A stretch of DNA of 64,000 nucleotides from positions 3,658,001 to 3,722,000 of the forward strand of contig NZ_CP087168.1 in assembly GCF_024748615.1 (NCBI RefSeq), in the 5' to 3' direction. Position 1 is the first letter of the stretch; each line of letters begins with the position of its first letter. Shown piece by piece: positions 9,228 through 20,408 of the stretch. A program made the translations under genes and the position numbers. This DNA is from Pseudomonas sp. B21-048 (GTDB lineage: Bacteria; Pseudomonadota; Gammaproteobacteria; Pseudomonadales; Pseudomonadaceae). A model generated the notes under the pieces. It saw only the letters and a list, made by a program, of their open reading frames with translations, did no database searches and was not told where the DNA came from.

Positions 9228-11942
9228 ATGGCCACTATCCACGTAGACGGCAAAGAGCTCGAAGTCGATGGGGCAGACAACCTGTTACAGGCATGTCTGT
9301 CGCTAGGCCTCGATATCCCTTATTTCTGCTGGCACCCAGCCCTTGGCAGCGTTGGCGCTTGCCGCCAGTGCGCGGTCAAGCAGTACACCGACGAAAACGA
9401 CACCCGTGGTCGCATCGTCATGTCCTGCATGACCCCTGCAACCGATGGCACCTGGATCTCCATCGAAGATGAAGAATCCAAGGCCTTCCGCGCCAGTGTT
9501 GTTGAATGGCTGATGACCAACCATCCTCACGACTGCCCGGTCTGTGAGGAAGGCGGTCATTGCCACCTGCAAGACATGACGGTGATGACCGGCCACAACG
9601 AGCGCCGTTACCGCTTCACCAAGCGTACTCACCAGAACCAGCAACTGGGCCCGTTCATTTCCCACGAAATGAACCGCTGCATCGCTTGCTACCGCTGCGT
9701 GCGCTTCTATAAAGACTACGCCGGCGGCACCGACCTCGGTGTATTCGGTGCTCACGACAACGTGTACTTCGGTCGCGTTGAAGACGGCACCCTCGAAAGC
9801 GAGTTCTCCGGCAACCTCACCGAGGTCTGCCCGACCGGTGTGTTCACCGACAAGACTCACTCCGAGCGCTACAACCGCAAGTGGGACATGCAGTTCTCGC
9901 CGAGCATCTGCCATGGCTGCTCCAGCGGTTGCAACATTTCTCCGGGCGAGCGTTACGGCGAACTGCGTCGCATCGAAAACCGTTTCAACGGTTCGGTAAA
10001 CCAGTACTTCCTGTGCGACCGTGGCCGTTTCGGCTATGGCTACGTCAACCGCGAAGACCGCCCGCGCCAGCCACAGCTGGCAGACGGCGCCAAGCTGGGC
10101 CTCGACGAAGCACTGGATAAAGCCGCCGACCTGCTGCGCGGTCGCAACATCGTCGGTATCGGTTCCCCACGCGCCAGCCTCGAAAGCAACTACGCGTTGC
10201 TTGAACTGGTCGGCGCCGAGCACTTCTACTCCGGTATCGAAGCCGCTGAACTTGAGCGCATTCGTCTGGTTGTACAGGTGCTCAAAGACAGCCCGCTGCC
10301 GATCCCGAACATGCGCGACATCGAAGATCACGATGCGATTTTCGTCCTTGGTGAAGACCTGACCCAGACTGCCGCGCGCATGGCCCTGGCCCTGCGTCAA
10401 TCGGTCAAGGGCAAAGCCGAAGACATGGCCGACGCCATGCGCGTTCAGCCGTGGCTCGATGCCGCGGTGAAGAACATCGGTCAGCATGCGCTGAACCCGC
10501 TGTTCATCGCCAGCCTGGCTGAAACCAAGCTCGACGACGTGGCTGAAGAATGCGTTCACGCCGCTCCTGACGACCTGGCCCGTATCGGTTTCGCCGTGGC
10601 TCACGCCCTCGATGCCAGCGCGCCGGCCGTTGAAGGTCTGGACGCTGAAGCCCTCGAACTGGCTCAGCGCATCGCCAACGCCCTGCTCGCGGCCAAGCGT
10701 CCGCTGATCATTGCCGGTACCTCGCTGGGTTCCAAGGCACTGATTGAGGCTGCTGCCAACATTGCGAAGGCCCTGAAGCTGCGCGAGAAGAACGGTTCCA
10801 TCAGCCTGATCGTGCCAGAGGCCAACAGCCTCGGCCTGGCCATGCTCGGTGGTGACTCGGTCGACGCGGCCCTGCAAGCGGTGATCGACGGCAAGGCTGA
10901 CGCCATCGTCGTGCTGGAAAACGATCTCTACACCCGTACCGACAACGCTAAGGTCGATGCTGCCCTGAACGCCGCAAAAGTGGTGATCGTGGCGGACCAT
11001 CAGAAGACCGCCACCAGCGATCGCGCGCACCTGGTTCTGCCAGCCGCCAGCTTCGCTGAAGGCGACGGTACGCTGGTCAGCCAGGAAGGCCGCGCCCAGC
11101 GTTTCTTCCAGGTCTTCGACCCGACTTACCTCGACGCAAGCATTCTGGTTCACGAAGGCTGGCGCTGGCTGCATGCCCTGCGTTCGACCCTGCTGAACCA
11201 GCCGATCGACTGGACCCAACTGGACCATGTCACCGCTGCCGTTGCTGCGAGCAAACCGCAACTGGCGCGCATCGTCGATGCCGCACCGTCCGCCGCGTTC
11301 CGTATCAAAGGCCTGAAGCTGGCTCGCGAACCGCTGCGTTACAGCGGCCGGACCGCCATGCGCGCCGACATCAGCGTGCACGAACCTCGTACTTCCCAGG
11401 ACAACGACACCGCGTTCTCGTTCTCCATGGAAGGTTACTCGGGCTCGGTCGAACCGCGTCAGCAAGTGCCATTCGCCTGGTCTCCGGGCTGGAACTCGCC
11501 GCAAGCCTGGAACAAGTTCCAGGACGAAGTCGGTGGTCACATCCGCGCGGGCGACCCGGGCACTCGCCTGATCGAAAGCACCGGTGATTCGCTGAACTGG
11601 TTCGCCAGTGTTCCGCGCGCGTTCAACCCGGCTCCGGGCACTTGGCAGGTCGTGCCATTCTTCCACCTGTTCGGCAGCGAAGAGAACTCTTCCAAAGCCG
11701 CGCCGGTTCAAGAACGCATTCCAGCCCCGTACCTGTCGCTGGCCAAGTCCGAAGCCGACCGCCTGGGCGTCAATGACGGTGCCCTGCTGAGCCTGAACGT
11801 GGCCGGCCAGACCTTGCGTCTGCCGCTGCGCATCAACGAAGAGCTGGGTGCCGGTCTGGTCGCATTGCCGGCCGGTATCGCCGGCATTCCGCCCGCGATC
11901 TTTGGCAAATCCGTTGACGGTCTGCAGGAGGCAGCGCTATGA
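9228..11942 (+). CDS. nuoG: NADH-quinone oxidoreductase subunit G
   Basis: A 904-residue subunit, the largest of the peripheral arm. The N terminus is a plant-type [2Fe-2S] ferredoxin domain ([18 protein letters not shown] and VMSCMTP). It is followed by the His-Cys3 N5 motif ([16 protein letters not shown]), the N4 ligands ([17 protein letters not shown]), and CHGCSSGCN (about residues 228-236), the position of the extra cluster N7 found in E. coli-type enzymes. The rest is a molybdopterin-oxidoreductase-like fold without a cofactor. It overlaps nuoH by four bases (ATGA). Start ATG 9228, weak ribosome-binding site (GAAGAAC). Confidence 0.96.
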   Translation: MATIHVDGKELEVDGADNLLQACLSLGLDIPYFCWHPALGSVGACRQCAVKQYTDENDTRGRIVMSCMTPATDGTWISIEDEESKAFRASVVEWLMTNHPHDCPVCEEGGHCHLQDMTVMTGHNERRYRFTKRTHQNQQLGPFISHEMNRCIACYRCVRFYKDYAGGTDLGVFGAHDNVYFGRVEDGTLESEFSGNLTEVCPTGVFTDKTHSERYNRKWDMQFSPSICHGCSSGCNISPGERYGELRRIENRFNGSVNQYFLCDRGRFGYGYVNREDRPRQPQLADGAKLGLDEALDKAADLLRGRNIVGIGSPRASLESNYALLELVGAEHFYSGIEAAELERIRLVVQVLKDSPLPIPNMRDIEDHDAIFVLGEDLTQTAARMALALRQSVKGKAEDMADAMRVQPWLDAAVKNIGQHALNPLFIASLAETKLDDVAEECVHAAPDDLARIGFAVAHALDASAPAVEGLDAEALELAQRIANALLAAKRPLIIAGTSLGSKALIEAAANIAKALKLREKNGSISLIVPEANSLGLAMLGGDSVDAALQAVIDGKADAIVVLENDLYTRTDNAKVDAALNAAKVVIVADHQKTATSDRAHLVLPAASFAEGDGTLVSQEGRAQRFFQVFDPTYLDASILVHEGWRWLHALRSTLLNQPIDWTQLDHVTAAVAASKPQLARIVDAAPSAAFRIKGLKLAREPLRYSGRTAMRADISVHEPRTSQDNDTAFSFSMEGYSGSVEPRQQVPFAWSPGWNSPQAWNKFQDEVGGHIRAGDPGTRLIESTGDSLNWFASVPRAFNPAPGTWQVVPFFHLFGSEENSSKAAPVQERIPAPYLSLAKSEADRLGVNDGALLSLNVAGQTLRLPLRINEELGAGLVALPAGIAGIPPAIFGKSVDGLQEAAL

Positions 11943-12946
11943 CCTGGTTCACGCCTGAAGTGATCGACATCATCATCGCGGTCCTCAAGGCCATCGTGAT
12001 TCTGCTCGCCGTGGTGGTGTGCGGCGCGCTGCTGAGCTGGGTCGAGCGTCGTCTGCTCGCCCTCTGGCAGGACCGTTACGGTCCGAACCGCGTCGGCCCG
12101 TTCGGCGCGTTCCAGATCGCTGCCGACATGATCAAGATGTTCTTCAAGGAAGACTGGACCCCGCCGTTCGCCGACAAAGTGATTTTCACGTTGGCGCCGG
12201 TCGTGGCCATGAGCGCCTTGCTGATTGCCTTTGCGATCATCCCGATCACCCCGACCTGGGGCGTGGCGGATATCAACATCGGCATCCTGTTCTTCTTCGC
12301 CATGGCCGGTCTGTCGGTCTACGCGGTGCTGTTCGCCGGCTGGTCGAGCAACAACAAGTTCGCCCTGTTGGGCAGCTTGCGGGCCTCGGCACAAACCGTG
12401 TCGTACGAAGTGTTCATGGGCCTGTCGCTGATGGGCATCGTGATCCAGGTTGGCTCGTTCAACATGCGCGACATCGTGGAATACCAGGCGCAGAACCTGT
12501 GGTTCGTCATTCCGCAGATCTTCGGTTTCCTGACCTTCTTCATCGCTGGCGTCGCCGTGACTCACCGTCACCCGTTCGACCAACCGGAAGCGGAACAGGA
12601 ACTGGCCGACGGTTACCACATTGAATACGCCGGCATGAAATGGGGCATGTTCTTCGTCGGTGAGTACATCGGCATCGTGTTGATTTCGGCGCTGCTGGTG
12701 ACCTTGTTCTTCGGTGGCTGGCACGGTCCGTTCGGCATTCTGCCGCAGATCCCGTTCATCTGGTTTGCACTGAAAACCGCGTTCTTCATCATGTTCTTCA
12801 TCCTGCTGCGCGCCTCGATTCCGCGCCCACGGTATGACCAAGTGATGGATTTCAGCTGGAAGTTCTGCCTGCCGCTGACCCTCGTCAACATGCTGGTGAC
12901 CGCTGCGGTCGTGTTGCTCAACACGCCCGCCGTCGCGGCTCAGTGA
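11939..12946 (+). CDS. nuoH: NADH-quinone oxidoreductase subunit H
   Basis: A 335-residue integral membrane subunit with about eight transmembrane helices that builds most of the quinone channel. Diagnostic segments are [21 protein letters not shown] after the first helix and [23 protein letters not shown], the acidic loop linking the quinone site to the proton path. The start overlaps the nuoG stop by four bases, so it is translated by coupling. Confidence 0.97.
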   Translation: MTWFTPEVIDIIIAVLKAIVILLAVVVCGALLSWVERRLLALWQDRYGPNRVGPFGAFQIAADMIKMFFKEDWTPPFADKVIFTLAPVVAMSALLIAFAIIPITPTWGVADINIGILFFFAMAGLSVYAVLFAGWSSNNKFALLGSLRASAQTVSYEVFMGLSLMGIVIQVGSFNMRDIVEYQAQNLWFVIPQIFGFLTFFIAGVAVTHRHPFDQPEAEQELADGYHIEYAGMKWGMFFVGEYIGIVLISALLVTLFFGGWHGPFGILPQIPFIWFALKTAFFIMFFILLRASIPRPRYDQVMDFSWKFCLPLTLVNMLVTAAVVLLNTPAVAAQ

Positions 12947-12958
12947 GGATAGAGAATC

Positions 12959-13504
12959 ATGAAGTACATTTTTGACATCGTGCATGGCTTCTTCACCCAG
13001 CTTCGCAGCTTGGTGATGATCTTCGGCCACGCCTTCCGCAAGCGCGACACGCTGCAGTACCCGGAAGAAGCCGTGTACCTGCCGCCGCGCTTCCGTGGCC
13101 GTATCGTGCTGACCCGCGACCCCGACGGCGAAGAGCGTTGCGTAGCTTGCAACCTGTGCGCCGTGGCGTGCCCGGTCGGTTGCATCTCGCTGCAGAAAGC
13201 TGAAACCGACGACGGTCGCTGGTACCCGGAGTTTTTCCGTATCAACTTCTCGCGCTGCATTTTCTGCGGCCTCTGCGAGGAAGCCTGCCCGACCACCGCG
13301 ATCCAGCTGACACCGGATTTCGAGATGGCCGAGTTCAAACGTCAGGACCTGGTGTACGAGAAAGAAGATCTGCTGATCTCCGGCCCCGGCAAAAACCCTG
13401 ATTACAACTTCTATCGTGTTGCAGGTATGGCGATTGCCGGTAAGCCGAAGGGCTCCGCGCAGAATGAAGCCCAGCCGATCAACGTGAAGAGCTTGCTGCC
13501 TTAA
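12959..13504 (+). CDS. nuoI: NADH-quinone oxidoreductase subunit I (clusters N6a/N6b)
   Basis: A 181-residue ferredoxin-type subunit with two [4Fe-4S] motifs, [15 protein letters not shown] and [13 protein letters not shown], which hold N6a and N6b between NuoG and NuoB. The N-terminal amphipathic helix ([20 protein letters not shown]) anchors it to the membrane arm. GAGGATAGAG precedes the ATG. Confidence 0.97.
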   Translation: MKYIFDIVHGFFTQLRSLVMIFGHAFRKRDTLQYPEEAVYLPPRFRGRIVLTRDPDGEERCVACNLCAVACPVGCISLQKAETDDGRWYPEFFRINFSRCIFCGLCEEACPTTAIQLTPDFEMAEFKRQDLVYEKEDLLISGPGKNPDYNFYRVAGMAIAGKPKGSAQNEAQPINVKSLLP

Positions 13505-13513
13505 GGAAGAAAG

Positions 13514-14017
13514 ATGGAATTCGCTTTCTATTTCGCATCGGGTATCGCTGTGGTGTCCACGCTTCGCGTGATCACCAACACCAACCCCGTGCACGCCCTG
13601 CTCTACCTGATCATTTCTCTGATCGCCGTGGCCATGACGTTCTTCGCCCTCGGCGCACCGTTTGCCGGTGTACTGGAAGTGATCGCCTACGCCGGCGCCA
13701 TCATGGTGCTGTTCGTGTTCGTGGTGATGATGCTGAACCTGGGCCCGGCCTCGGTTCAGCAAGAGCGCGTCTGGCTCAAACCCGGCATCTGGCTGGGCCC
13801 GGTCGCCCTCGGCACCCTGCTGCTGGTTGAACTGCTGTACGTGTTGTTCAGCGATGCCAGCGGTCAGGCCATCGGCCACACCACCGTAGACGCGAAGGCC
13901 GTGGGCATCAGCCTGTTCGGTCCTTACCTGCTGGTGGTCGAACTCGCCTCGATGCTGCTGCTCGCCGCAGCCGTCACGGCGTTCCACTTGGGCCGCAACG
14001 AAGCCAAGGAGCAATGA
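13514..14017 (+). CDS. nuoJ: NADH-quinone oxidoreductase subunit J
   Basis: A 167-residue membrane subunit with five predicted helices. The conserved third helix ([22 protein letters not shown]) carries the pi-bulge motif typical of NuoJ. A strong AAGGAAG ribosome-binding site precedes the ATG at 13514. Its end overlaps the first possible nuoK start (ATGA, 14014-14017). Confidence 0.96.
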   Translation: MEFAFYFASGIAVVSTLRVITNTNPVHALLYLIISLIAVAMTFFALGAPFAGVLEVIAYAGAIMVLFVFVVMMLNLGPASVQQERVWLKPGIWLGPVALGTLLLVELLYVLFSDASGQAIGHTTVDAKAVGISLFGPYLLVVELASMLLLAAAVTAFHLGRNEAKEQ

Positions 14018-14019
14018 CG

Positions 14020-14328
14020 ATGCCTGCTATCCCTATGGAGCATGGTCTGGCGGTTGCCGGCATCCTGTTCTGCCTCGGTCTGGTCGGCCTGATGGTCCGG
14101 CGCAACATTCTTTTCGTGCTGATGAGCCTGGAGGTCATGATGAATGCCTCCGCGTTGGCGTTCATCGTTGCCGGTAGCCGCTGGGCGCAGCCGGATGGAC
14201 AGATCATGTTCATTCTGGTGATCAGCCTGGCAGCCGCCGAGGCCAGTATTGGCCTGGCGATTCTGTTGCAGCTGTATCGCCGCTTCCACACTCTCGATAT
14301 CGACGCTGCCAGCGAGATGCGCGGATGA
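14020..14328 (+). CDS. nuoK: NADH-quinone oxidoreductase subunit K
   Basis: A 102-residue subunit with three helices, homologous to MrpC. The two conserved membrane glutamates used in proton transfer are in [13 protein letters not shown] and [14 protein letters not shown]. Two start codons are possible, ATG 14014 (overlapping the nuoJ stop) and ATG 14020. The second gives the usual MPAIP- N terminus of Pseudomonas NuoK, with AAGGAG about nine bases upstream, so it is preferred. The end overlaps nuoL by four bases. Confidence 0.94.
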   Translation: MPAIPMEHGLAVAGILFCLGLVGLMVRRNILFVLMSLEVMMNASALAFIVAGSRWAQPDGQIMFILVISLAAAEASIGLAILLQLYRRFHTLDIDAASEMRG

Positions 14329-16178
14329 ACCTTCTCTATCTGACTTTCGTATTCCCTCTCATCGGTTTTCTGCTGCTGGCGTTCTCACGCGGTCGCTGGT
14401 CGGAAAACCTTTCGGCGCTGATCGGCGTCGGCTCCATTGGCCTGTCGGCAATCGTCACTGCTTACATCATCTGGCAGTTCAACGTTGCGCCACCTGAAGG
14501 CGGTCACTACACCCACGTGTTGTGGCAGTGGATGGCGGTGGAAGGCTTCACGCCTAACTTCGCGCTGTACCTGGATGGTCTGTCCCTGACCATGCTCGGT
14601 GTGGTGGTCGGCGTCGGCTTCCTGATCCACCTGTTCGCGTCCTGGTACATGCGCGGTGAAGCCGGTTACTCGCGCTTCTTCGCCTACACCAACCTGTTTA
14701 TCGCCAGCATGCTGTTCCTGGTCCTGGCCGATAACCTGCTGTTCGTGTACTTCGGCTGGGAAGGCGTGGGCCTGTGCTCGTACCTGTTGATCGGTTTCTA
14801 CTACAGCAACCGCAACAACGGTAACGCGGCACTCAAAGCCTTCATCGTGACCCGCGTCGGCGACGTGTTCATGGCCATCGGCCTGTTCATCCTGTTCCAA
14901 CAGTTGGGCACGCTGAATATCCAGGAGCTGCTGGTCAAGGCGCCTGAGCACTTCAAGGCCGGTGACTTCTGGATCGTTCTGGCGACCCTGATGCTGCTGG
15001 GCGGCGCTGTCGGTAAATCCGCGCAACTGCCGCTGCAAACCTGGCTGGCGGATGCGATGGCCGGCCCTACTCCGGTTTCGGCACTGATCCACGCCGCGAC
15101 CATGGTGACCGCCGGTGTCTACCTGATCGCCCGTACCCACGGTCTGTTCGCCCTGGCGCCGGACATCCTGCACCTGGTGGGTGTTGTGGGTGGCGTGACG
15201 CTGGTGCTGGCAGGTTTTGCCGCACTGGTTCAGACCGACATCAAACGTATCCTCGCCTACTCGACCATGAGCCAGATCGGCTACATGTTCCTGGCCCTGG
15301 GCGTAGGCGCATGGGACGGCGCGATCTTCCACCTGATGACTCACGCCTTCTTCAAGGCGCTGTTGTTCCTTGCGTCCGGCTCGGTGATCGTTGCCTGCCA
15401 CCACGAGCAGAACATTTTCAAGATGGGCGGCCTGTGGAAGAAACTGCCACTGGCCTACGCCAGCTTCATCGTCGGCGGCGCGGCCCTGGCGGCCTTGCCT
15501 CTGGTGACGGCGGGCTTCTACTCCAAGGACGAAATCCTCTGGGAAGCGTTCGCCAGCGGTAACCAGGGTCTGCTTTACGCAGGGCTGGTGGGTGCGTTCA
15601 TGACCTCGCTGTACACCTTCCGCCTGATCTTCATCGCGTTCCACGGTGAAGCGAAGACCGAAGCGCACGCGGGTCACGGCATTGCTCACTGGCTGCCACT
15701 GTCGGTGCTGATCGTGCTGTCGACGTTCGTCGGCGCGATGATCGTTCCGCCGCTGCACGGTGTACTGCCAGAAAGCGTCGGCCATGCCGGTGGCGAAGCC
15801 AAGCACAGCCTGGAAATCGCCTCGGGCGCCATCGCCCTGTCCGGTATCCTGCTGGCCGCGTTGCTGTTCCTCGGCAAGCGCCGCTTCGTCACCGCCATCG
15901 CCAACAGCGGTATCGGCCGCTTCCTTTCGGCCTGGTGGTTCGCTGCCTGGGGCTTCGACTGGATCTACGACAAACTGTTCGTCAAGCCTTACCTTGCGAT
16001 CAGCCATGTACTGCGCAAAGACCCGCTCGACCAGACCATCGGTCTGATTCCGCGTATGGCCAAAGGCGGTCACACCGCCCTGAGCCGCACCGAGACCGGT
16101 CAATTGCGTTGGTATGCCGCCTCGATGGCTGCTGGTGCCGTGCTGGTAATCGGCGCCGTCGTGCTGGTAGCGGTCTGA
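14325..16178 (+). CDS. nuoL: NADH-quinone oxidoreductase subunit L (antiporter-like)
   Basis: A 617-residue Mrp-antiporter-type proton pump at the distal end of the membrane arm. The family core is visible: [17 protein letters not shown] (with the essential Glu of helix 5), [35 protein letters not shown] and the [18 protein letters not shown] segment. The C-terminal part contains the long lateral helix that runs along NuoM and NuoN. Begins within the end of nuoK. Confidence 0.97.
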   Translation: MNLLYLTFVFPLIGFLLLAFSRGRWSENLSALIGVGSIGLSAIVTAYIIWQFNVAPPEGGHYTHVLWQWMAVEGFTPNFALYLDGLSLTMLGVVVGVGFLIHLFASWYMRGEAGYSRFFAYTNLFIASMLFLVLADNLLFVYFGWEGVGLCSYLLIGFYYSNRNNGNAALKAFIVTRVGDVFMAIGLFILFQQLGTLNIQELLVKAPEHFKAGDFWIVLATLMLLGGAVGKSAQLPLQTWLADAMAGPTPVSALIHAATMVTAGVYLIARTHGLFALAPDILHLVGVVGGVTLVLAGFAALVQTDIKRILAYSTMSQIGYMFLALGVGAWDGAIFHLMTHAFFKALLFLASGSVIVACHHEQNIFKMGGLWKKLPLAYASFIVGGAALAALPLVTAGFYSKDEILWEAFASGNQGLLYAGLVGAFMTSLYTFRLIFIAFHGEAKTEAHAGHGIAHWLPLSVLIVLSTFVGAMIVPPLHGVLPESVGHAGGEAKHSLEIASGAIALSGILLAALLFLGKRRFVTAIANSGIGRFLSAWWFAAWGFDWIYDKLFVKPYLAISHVLRKDPLDQTIGLIPRMAKGGHTALSRTETGQLRWYAASMAAGAVLVIGAVVLVAV

Positions 16179-16217
16179 TATGAACCTTGCGAACTTGCGA
16201 AAGGAAACGAGCCCGTC

Positions 16218-17750
16218 ATGATTCTGCCCTGGCTAATCCTGATCCCCTTCATCGGCGGCCTGCTGTGCTGGATGGGTGAGCGCTTCGGCGCTACCCTCCC
16301 GCGCTGGATTGCGCTGATCACCATGTCCCTGCTGCTCTCCCTCGGCCTCTGGCTGTGGGCCAACGGTGACTATTCATTTGCTCCGGCGCCTGGTGCCGAT
16401 CCGACGTGGGTGATTGAGTTCAAACACGTCTGGATCCAGCGCTTTGGCATCAACGTGCACCTGGCCCTCGACGGCCTGTCGCTGTTGATGATCCTGCTGA
16501 CCGGTCTGCTGGGTGTCCTCTCGGTACTCTGCTCGTGGAAAGAGATCCAGCGTCATGTGGGCTTCTTCCACCTGAACCTGATGTGGATCCTGGGCGGTGT
16601 CGTCGGCGTGTTCCTCGCCCTCGACCTGTTCATGTTCTTCTTCTTCTGGGAAATGATGCTGGTGCCGATGTACTTCCTCATCGCGCTCTGGGGTCACAGT
16701 TCTTCGGACGGCAAGAAAACCCGGATCTACGCGGCGACCAAGTTCTTCATCTTCACTCAGGCTTCCGGCCTGATCATGTTGGTGGCGATCCTGGGGCTGG
16801 TACTGGTCAACTTCAACGACACCGGCGTGATTACCTTCAACTACGCCGATCTGTTGAAGACCAAGATGTCGATGACCACCGAGTACATCCTGATGCTCGG
16901 CTTCTTCATCGCCTTCGCGGTCAAGCTGCCAGTGGTGCCGTTCCACTCCTGGTTGCCTGACGCTCACGCCCAGGCACCGACCGCGGGTTCCGTGGACCTG
17001 GCCGGTATCTTGTTGAAGACTGCTGCGTATGGCCTGCTGCGTTTCGCCCTGCCGCTGTTCCCGAATGCCTCGGCCGAGTTCGCGCCGTTCGCCATGACCC
17101 TGGGTCTGATCGGGATCTTCTACGGTGCGTTCCTGGCCTTCGCGCAAACCGACATCAAGCGTCTGATCGCTTTCTCGTCCGTTTCCCACATGGGCTTCGT
17201 GCTGATCGGCATCTACTCCGGCAGCCAACTGGCGCTGCAGGGCGCGGTGATGCAGATGCTGGCGCACGGTCTGTCGGCCGCGGCACTCTTTATCCTCTCC
17301 GGTCAGCTGTACGAGCGCACCCACACCCGCGATATGCGTGAAATGGGTGGCCTGTGGTCGAAGATTGCCTACCTGCCAGCCCTTAGCCTGTTCTTCGCCG
17401 CCGCGTCGCTGGGCTTGCCGGCGACCGGTAACTTTGTCGGTGAGTTCCTGATCCTGATCGGCACTTTCGCCAGCGCTCCATGGGTCACCGTGATCGCTAC
17501 ATCCGGTCTGGTGTTCGGTTCGGTCTACTCGCTGATCATGGTCCACCGTGCCTTCTTCGGCCCGTCGAAATCGGACGCGGTGTTGCATGGCATGGACGGT
17601 CGCGAACTGATCATGGTGGTTGGACTTGCGGCGCTGCTGATCTACATCGGCGTGTACCCGCAGCCGTTCCTCGATACCTCTGCCGCGACGATGCATGGCG
17701 TACAGCAGTGGCTCGGCACCGCCTTCACTCAACTCGCTTCGGCCCGGTAA
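16218..17750 (+). CDS. nuoM: NADH-quinone oxidoreductase subunit M (antiporter-like)
   Basis: A 510-residue proton-pumping membrane subunit paralogous to NuoL and NuoN. Key segments are [21 protein letters not shown] (helix 5 Glu), [20 protein letters not shown] and [33 protein letters not shown] precedes the ATG at 16218, 39 bases after nuoL. It is seven bases from nuoN. Confidence 0.97.
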   Translation: MILPWLILIPFIGGLLCWMGERFGATLPRWIALITMSLLLSLGLWLWANGDYSFAPAPGADPTWVIEFKHVWIQRFGINVHLALDGLSLLMILLTGLLGVLSVLCSWKEIQRHVGFFHLNLMWILGGVVGVFLALDLFMFFFFWEMMLVPMYFLIALWGHSSSDGKKTRIYAATKFFIFTQASGLIMLVAILGLVLVNFNDTGVITFNYADLLKTKMSMTTEYILMLGFFIAFAVKLPVVPFHSWLPDAHAQAPTAGSVDLAGILLKTAAYGLLRFALPLFPNASAEFAPFAMTLGLIGIFYGAFLAFAQTDIKRLIAFSSVSHMGFVLIGIYSGSQLALQGAVMQMLAHGLSAAALFILSGQLYERTHTRDMREMGGLWSKIAYLPALSLFFAAASLGLPATGNFVGEFLILIGTFASAPWVTVIATSGLVFGSVYSLIMVHRAFFGPSKSDAVLHGMDGRELIMVVGLAALLIYIGVYPQPFLDTSAATMHGVQQWLGTAFTQLASAR

Positions 17751-17757
17751 GAGCGCT

Positions 17758-19221
17758 ATGGAATTCACGACTCAACACTTTATCGCGCTTGCGCCGTTGT
17801 TGATCACCAGCGCCACGATCATCGTGGTGATGCTGGCTATCGCATGGCGTCGCAACCACTCACAGACCTTCCTGCTGTCGGTGGCAGGTCTGAACCTGGC
17901 TCTGCTGTCGATCCTCCCAGCCTTGAAAGTCGCGCCGCTGGCCGTGACGCCATTGCTGCAGATCGACACCTTCGCTTGCTTGTACATGGCGCTGATCCTG
18001 GTCGCCACCCTCGCTTGTGTCACCCTCGCCCACGCCTACCTCGGCGATGGCGGTTCGGGTTACCCGGGCAACCGTGAAGAACTTTACCTGCTGATCCTGA
18101 TGGCCGCCGCCGGTGGCCTGGTGTTGGTCAGCGCGCAGCACCTGGCCGGGTTGTTCGTCGGTCTGGAGCTGCTCTCGGTACCGGTTTACGGTCTGGTGGC
18201 TTACGCCTTCTTCAACAAGCGCTCGCTGGAAGCCGGCATCAAGTACATGGTGCTGTCGGCCGCCGGTTCCGCGTTCCTGTTGTTCGGTATGGCCCTGCTC
18301 TACGCCGACGCTGGCAGCCTGAGCTTCAACGGCATCGGTCAGGCCCTGGCGGCCACCGGTCTGCCAAGCTCTCTGGCTCAACTGGGCCTGGGCATGATGC
18401 TGATCGGCCTGGCGTTCAAGTTGTCGCTGGTACCGTTCCACCTCTGGACCCCGGACGTTTACGAAGGTGCTCCGGCACCGGTGGCAGCGTTCCTGGCCAC
18501 CGCGTCGAAAGTCGCTGTGTTCGCGGTGATGGTGCGTCTGTTCCAGATCTCGCCAGCGGCGAGCAGTGGCGTGCTGAGCGACGTGCTGACCATCATTGCC
18601 ATCGCGTCGATCCTGTTCGGTAACCTGCTGGCACTGACCCAAAGCAACCTCAAGCGTCTGCTGGGTTACTCGTCCATCGCTCACTTCGGTTACCTGCTGA
18701 TCGCCCTGGTGGCGAGCAAAGGCCTGGCCGTGGAAGCCATCGGCGTGTACCTGGTCACCTACGTGATCACCAGCCTCGGCGCGTTCGGCGTGATCACCCT
18801 GATGTCCTCGCCGTACAACGGCCGTGACGCGGATGCCCTGTACGAATACCGCGGCCTGTTCTGGCGCCGTCCGTACCTGACCGCCGTCCTGACCGTGATG
18901 ATGCTGTCCCTGGCCGGTATCCCGCTGACCGCGGGCTTCATCGGCAAGTTCTACATCATCGCTACCGGTGTCGAATCGCACCAATGGTGGCTGGTCGGCT
19001 CCCTGGTACTGGGCAGCGCCATCGGCGTCTTCTACTACCTGCGCGTCATGGTCACCCTATACCTGATGGAGCCGAACCTGCGTCGCCACGATGCGCAACT
19101 GCACTGGGAACAACGTGCAGGCGGCGTGATGCTGCTGGCGATTGCCGTACTGGCGTTCTTCCTCGGCCTGTATCCACAGCCGCTGCTGAACCTGGTTCAG
19201 CAATCGGGGTTGGCGGGTTGA
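17758..19221 (+). CDS. nuoN: NADH-quinone oxidoreductase subunit N (antiporter-like)
   Basis: A 487-residue subunit, the last of the three antiporter-like pumps and last gene of the operon. Recognised by [20 protein letters not shown] (helix 5 Glu), [22 protein letters not shown] and [21 protein letters not shown]. The ATG at 17758 ([15 protein letters not shown]) is chosen over upstream in-frame codons lying inside nuoM; AAGAG is the likely ribosome-binding site. A strong terminator follows. Confidence 0.96.
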   Translation: MEFTTQHFIALAPLLITSATIIVVMLAIAWRRNHSQTFLLSVAGLNLALLSILPALKVAPLAVTPLLQIDTFACLYMALILVATLACVTLAHAYLGDGGSGYPGNREELYLLILMAAAGGLVLVSAQHLAGLFVGLELLSVPVYGLVAYAFFNKRSLEAGIKYMVLSAAGSAFLLFGMALLYADAGSLSFNGIGQALAATGLPSSLAQLGLGMMLIGLAFKLSLVPFHLWTPDVYEGAPAPVAAFLATASKVAVFAVMVRLFQISPAASSGVLSDVLTIIAIASILFGNLLALTQSNLKRLLGYSSIAHFGYLLIALVASKGLAVEAIGVYLVTYVITSLGAFGVITLMSSPYNGRDADALYEYRGLFWRRPYLTAVLTVMMLSLAGIPLTAGFIGKFYIIATGVESHQWWLVGSLVLGSAIGVFYYLRVMVTLYLMEPNLRRHDAQLHWEQRAGGVMLLAIAVLAFFLGLYPQPLLNLVQQSGLAG

Positions 19222-19250
19222 TCGCTTAAGCGATACTCGGTAACAAACAA

Positions 19251-19276
19251 AAACGGCACCTTCGGGTGCCGTTTTT
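19251..19276 (+). terminator. Rho-independent terminator of the nuo operon
   Basis: AAACGGCACC (19251-19260), loop TTCG, GGTGCCGTTT (19265-19274), with the T run continuing to 19276. A ten-bp stem with a UUCG tetraloop, 30 bases after nuoN. Confidence 0.95.
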
Positions 19277-19576
19277 GCGTTTTGGGGATTGCTCTCCCCT
19301 TTCTCGGAAAGGGACTGCGAAGACATCAGCATTGGCTGACATCCGCCGCCGACCCATTGGTGGCCAGGTACACAGATTTAGCAATTTTGGTTTAACCGCC
19401 CCCCTCTCCCTTCTCCTCCCCGATATCCAGAATCGCCTCGCGGGTGAATCAGCCGCGTCCTACATCCCGATCCTGCCTTCGACTTTAACGTAATGACTTG
19501 ACCTAATTGGGCAGGAACAGAAGCCTTGACCTATTCGATTCTTGTGATAGAAATATACGCAGATAACGTACAGAAC
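19277..19576 (+). promoter_or_regulatory. Upstream region and candidate promoter of the higBA pair
   Basis: No gene is seen in the first 240 bases. TTGACC (19526-19531) and TAGAAA (19548-19553), 16 bases apart, form a plausible sigma-70 promoter just before the toxin ATG at 19577. CTTGACCTA also occurs as a near-direct repeat at about 19498 and 19525, which could be an antitoxin operator. The leader would be short, and no strong ribosome-binding site is visible. Confidence 0.45.
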
Positions 19577-19927
19577 ATGGACGCTCTTTTTATCGAATTA
19601 CCCGTATTTCAAAAGCATCGAAGTGACTACCTGGATGATGATCTGTTTCACCGGTTCCAGCAGGAGCTGCTGCAAACCCCGGAAGCGGGAGATGTCGTCG
19701 AAGGCACCGGAGGTCTGCGCAAAATTCGAGTGGTGGATGAGCGGCGAAGCAAGGGCAAGCGCGGTGGGCTGAGGGTAATTTATTACTGGTGGTCCGGTTT
19801 CGACCAATTCTGGCTCTTTACCTTGTATGGCAAGAACGAGCAGGACGATCTGACGCCACAACAGAAAAAACTGCTTAAAGAAATGCTTTATCGAGAAATC
19901 AAAGCGAGAACGAGCGATGAAACGTGA
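19577..19927 (+). CDS. higB: HigB-type (RelE superfamily) toxin
   Basis: A 116-residue basic protein with the fold signature of RelE/HigB2 mRNA interferases: a GTGGLRKIRV strand, a GKRGGLRVIYYWW core strand, then FWLFTLYGKNEQDDLT and a C-terminal helix (QQKKLLKEML). These toxins cleave mRNA on the ribosome. Upstream in-frame TTG at 19526 is rejected because it coincides with the candidate -35 element; ATG 19577 gives the normal family N terminus. The gene comes before its antitoxin, the order characteristic of higBA, and overlaps it by 11 bases. Confidence 0.82.
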   Translation: MDALFIELPVFQKHRSDYLDDDLFHRFQQELLQTPEAGDVVEGTGGLRKIRVVDERRSKGKRGGLRVIYYWWSGFDQFWLFTLYGKNEQDDLTPQQKKLLKEMLYREIKARTSDET

Positions 19928-20231
19928 CATTTTTTCCGAGCTGGTAGAGGGGTTTGAAGCCTTGGCCGATGAGCGCCAAGGTAAAGTCACTCTACGCACG
20001 CACAAAGTAAAACTGGCCAAGCTGGCTCCGATTACGGCAGAGGAAGTGGTTGGCATCCGCCAGCAACTGAATCTCTCCCGGCCGGTGTTTGCGATGTACT
20101 TGCGCACCAACACCCGGACGCTGGAGAACTGGGAGCAAGGACGGGCGAAACCTAATGCTCAGGCGACAACGCTGATCCGGCTGGTTGAGCGCTTTCCGGA
20201 GACGGTTCAACAACTGGCGGCGCTGACCTGA
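19917..20231 (+). CDS. higA: HigA-type helix-turn-helix antitoxin
   Basis: A 104-residue protein. Residues about 39-90 form an XRE-type helix-turn-helix (ITAEEVVGIRQQLNLSRPVFAMYLRTNTRTLENWEQG). The N-terminal portion (MKRDIFSELVEGFEALADERQG) is the toxin-binding segment seen in HigA2-like antitoxins. It should neutralise HigB and autorepress the pair. Start lies within the last 11 bases of higB, so the two are translationally coupled. A palindromic REP pair follows directly. Confidence 0.82.
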   Translation: MKRDIFSELVEGFEALADERQGKVTLRTHKVKLAKLAPITAEEVVGIRQQLNLSRPVFAMYLRTNTRTLENWEQGRAKPNAQATTLIRLVERFPETVQQLAALT

Positions 20232-20255
20232 GGTGTTTGCGGCGTTTTCAATGAC

Positions 20256-20345
20256 GCCATCGCGAGCAGGCTCACTCCCACAGGGGACCACGCTCTGTCA
20301 GAAAGAATGCGGTTCAATGTGGGAGCGAGCCTGCTCGCGATGGCG
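20256..20345. repeat. Inverted pair of REP elements (CGCGAGCAGGCTC family)
   Basis: CCATCGCGAGCAGGCTCACT at 20258-20277 is repeated in reverse complement as AGCGAGCCTGCTCGCGATGG at 20325-20344, separated by about 45 bases. A second pair of the same family is at 44932-45007. It sits between the convergent higA and glpV genes. Confidence 0.85.
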
Positions 20346-20360
20346 GTGGAACAGGCACAA

Positions 20361-20386
20361 ACAAAAACGGCACCCTTCAGTGCCGT
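20361..20386 (-). terminator. Rho-independent terminator of the glp transporter operon
   Basis: Read on the minus strand: ACGGCAC (20386-20380), loop TGAAGG, GTGCCGT (20373-20367), then TTTTTGT. It lies 23 bases beyond the glpV stop. Confidence 0.8.
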
Positions 20387-20408
20387 TCGTGTTTCACATT
20401 ACAGAGGA

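Noticed and set aside
9303..11711. An 802-codon open frame antisense to nuoG, and similar long antisense frames at 11708-14014, 14385-16103, 6095-7138 and 29237-31999
   Set aside because: They lie opposite strongly recognised genes, have low-complexity His/Gln/Arg/Val-rich translations with no known domains, and are expected from GC-rich third codon positions.
20256..20345. CRISPR-like array from repeated GC-rich palindromes
   Set aside because: Inverted REP pairs, only two units, no regular spacers and no cas genes.
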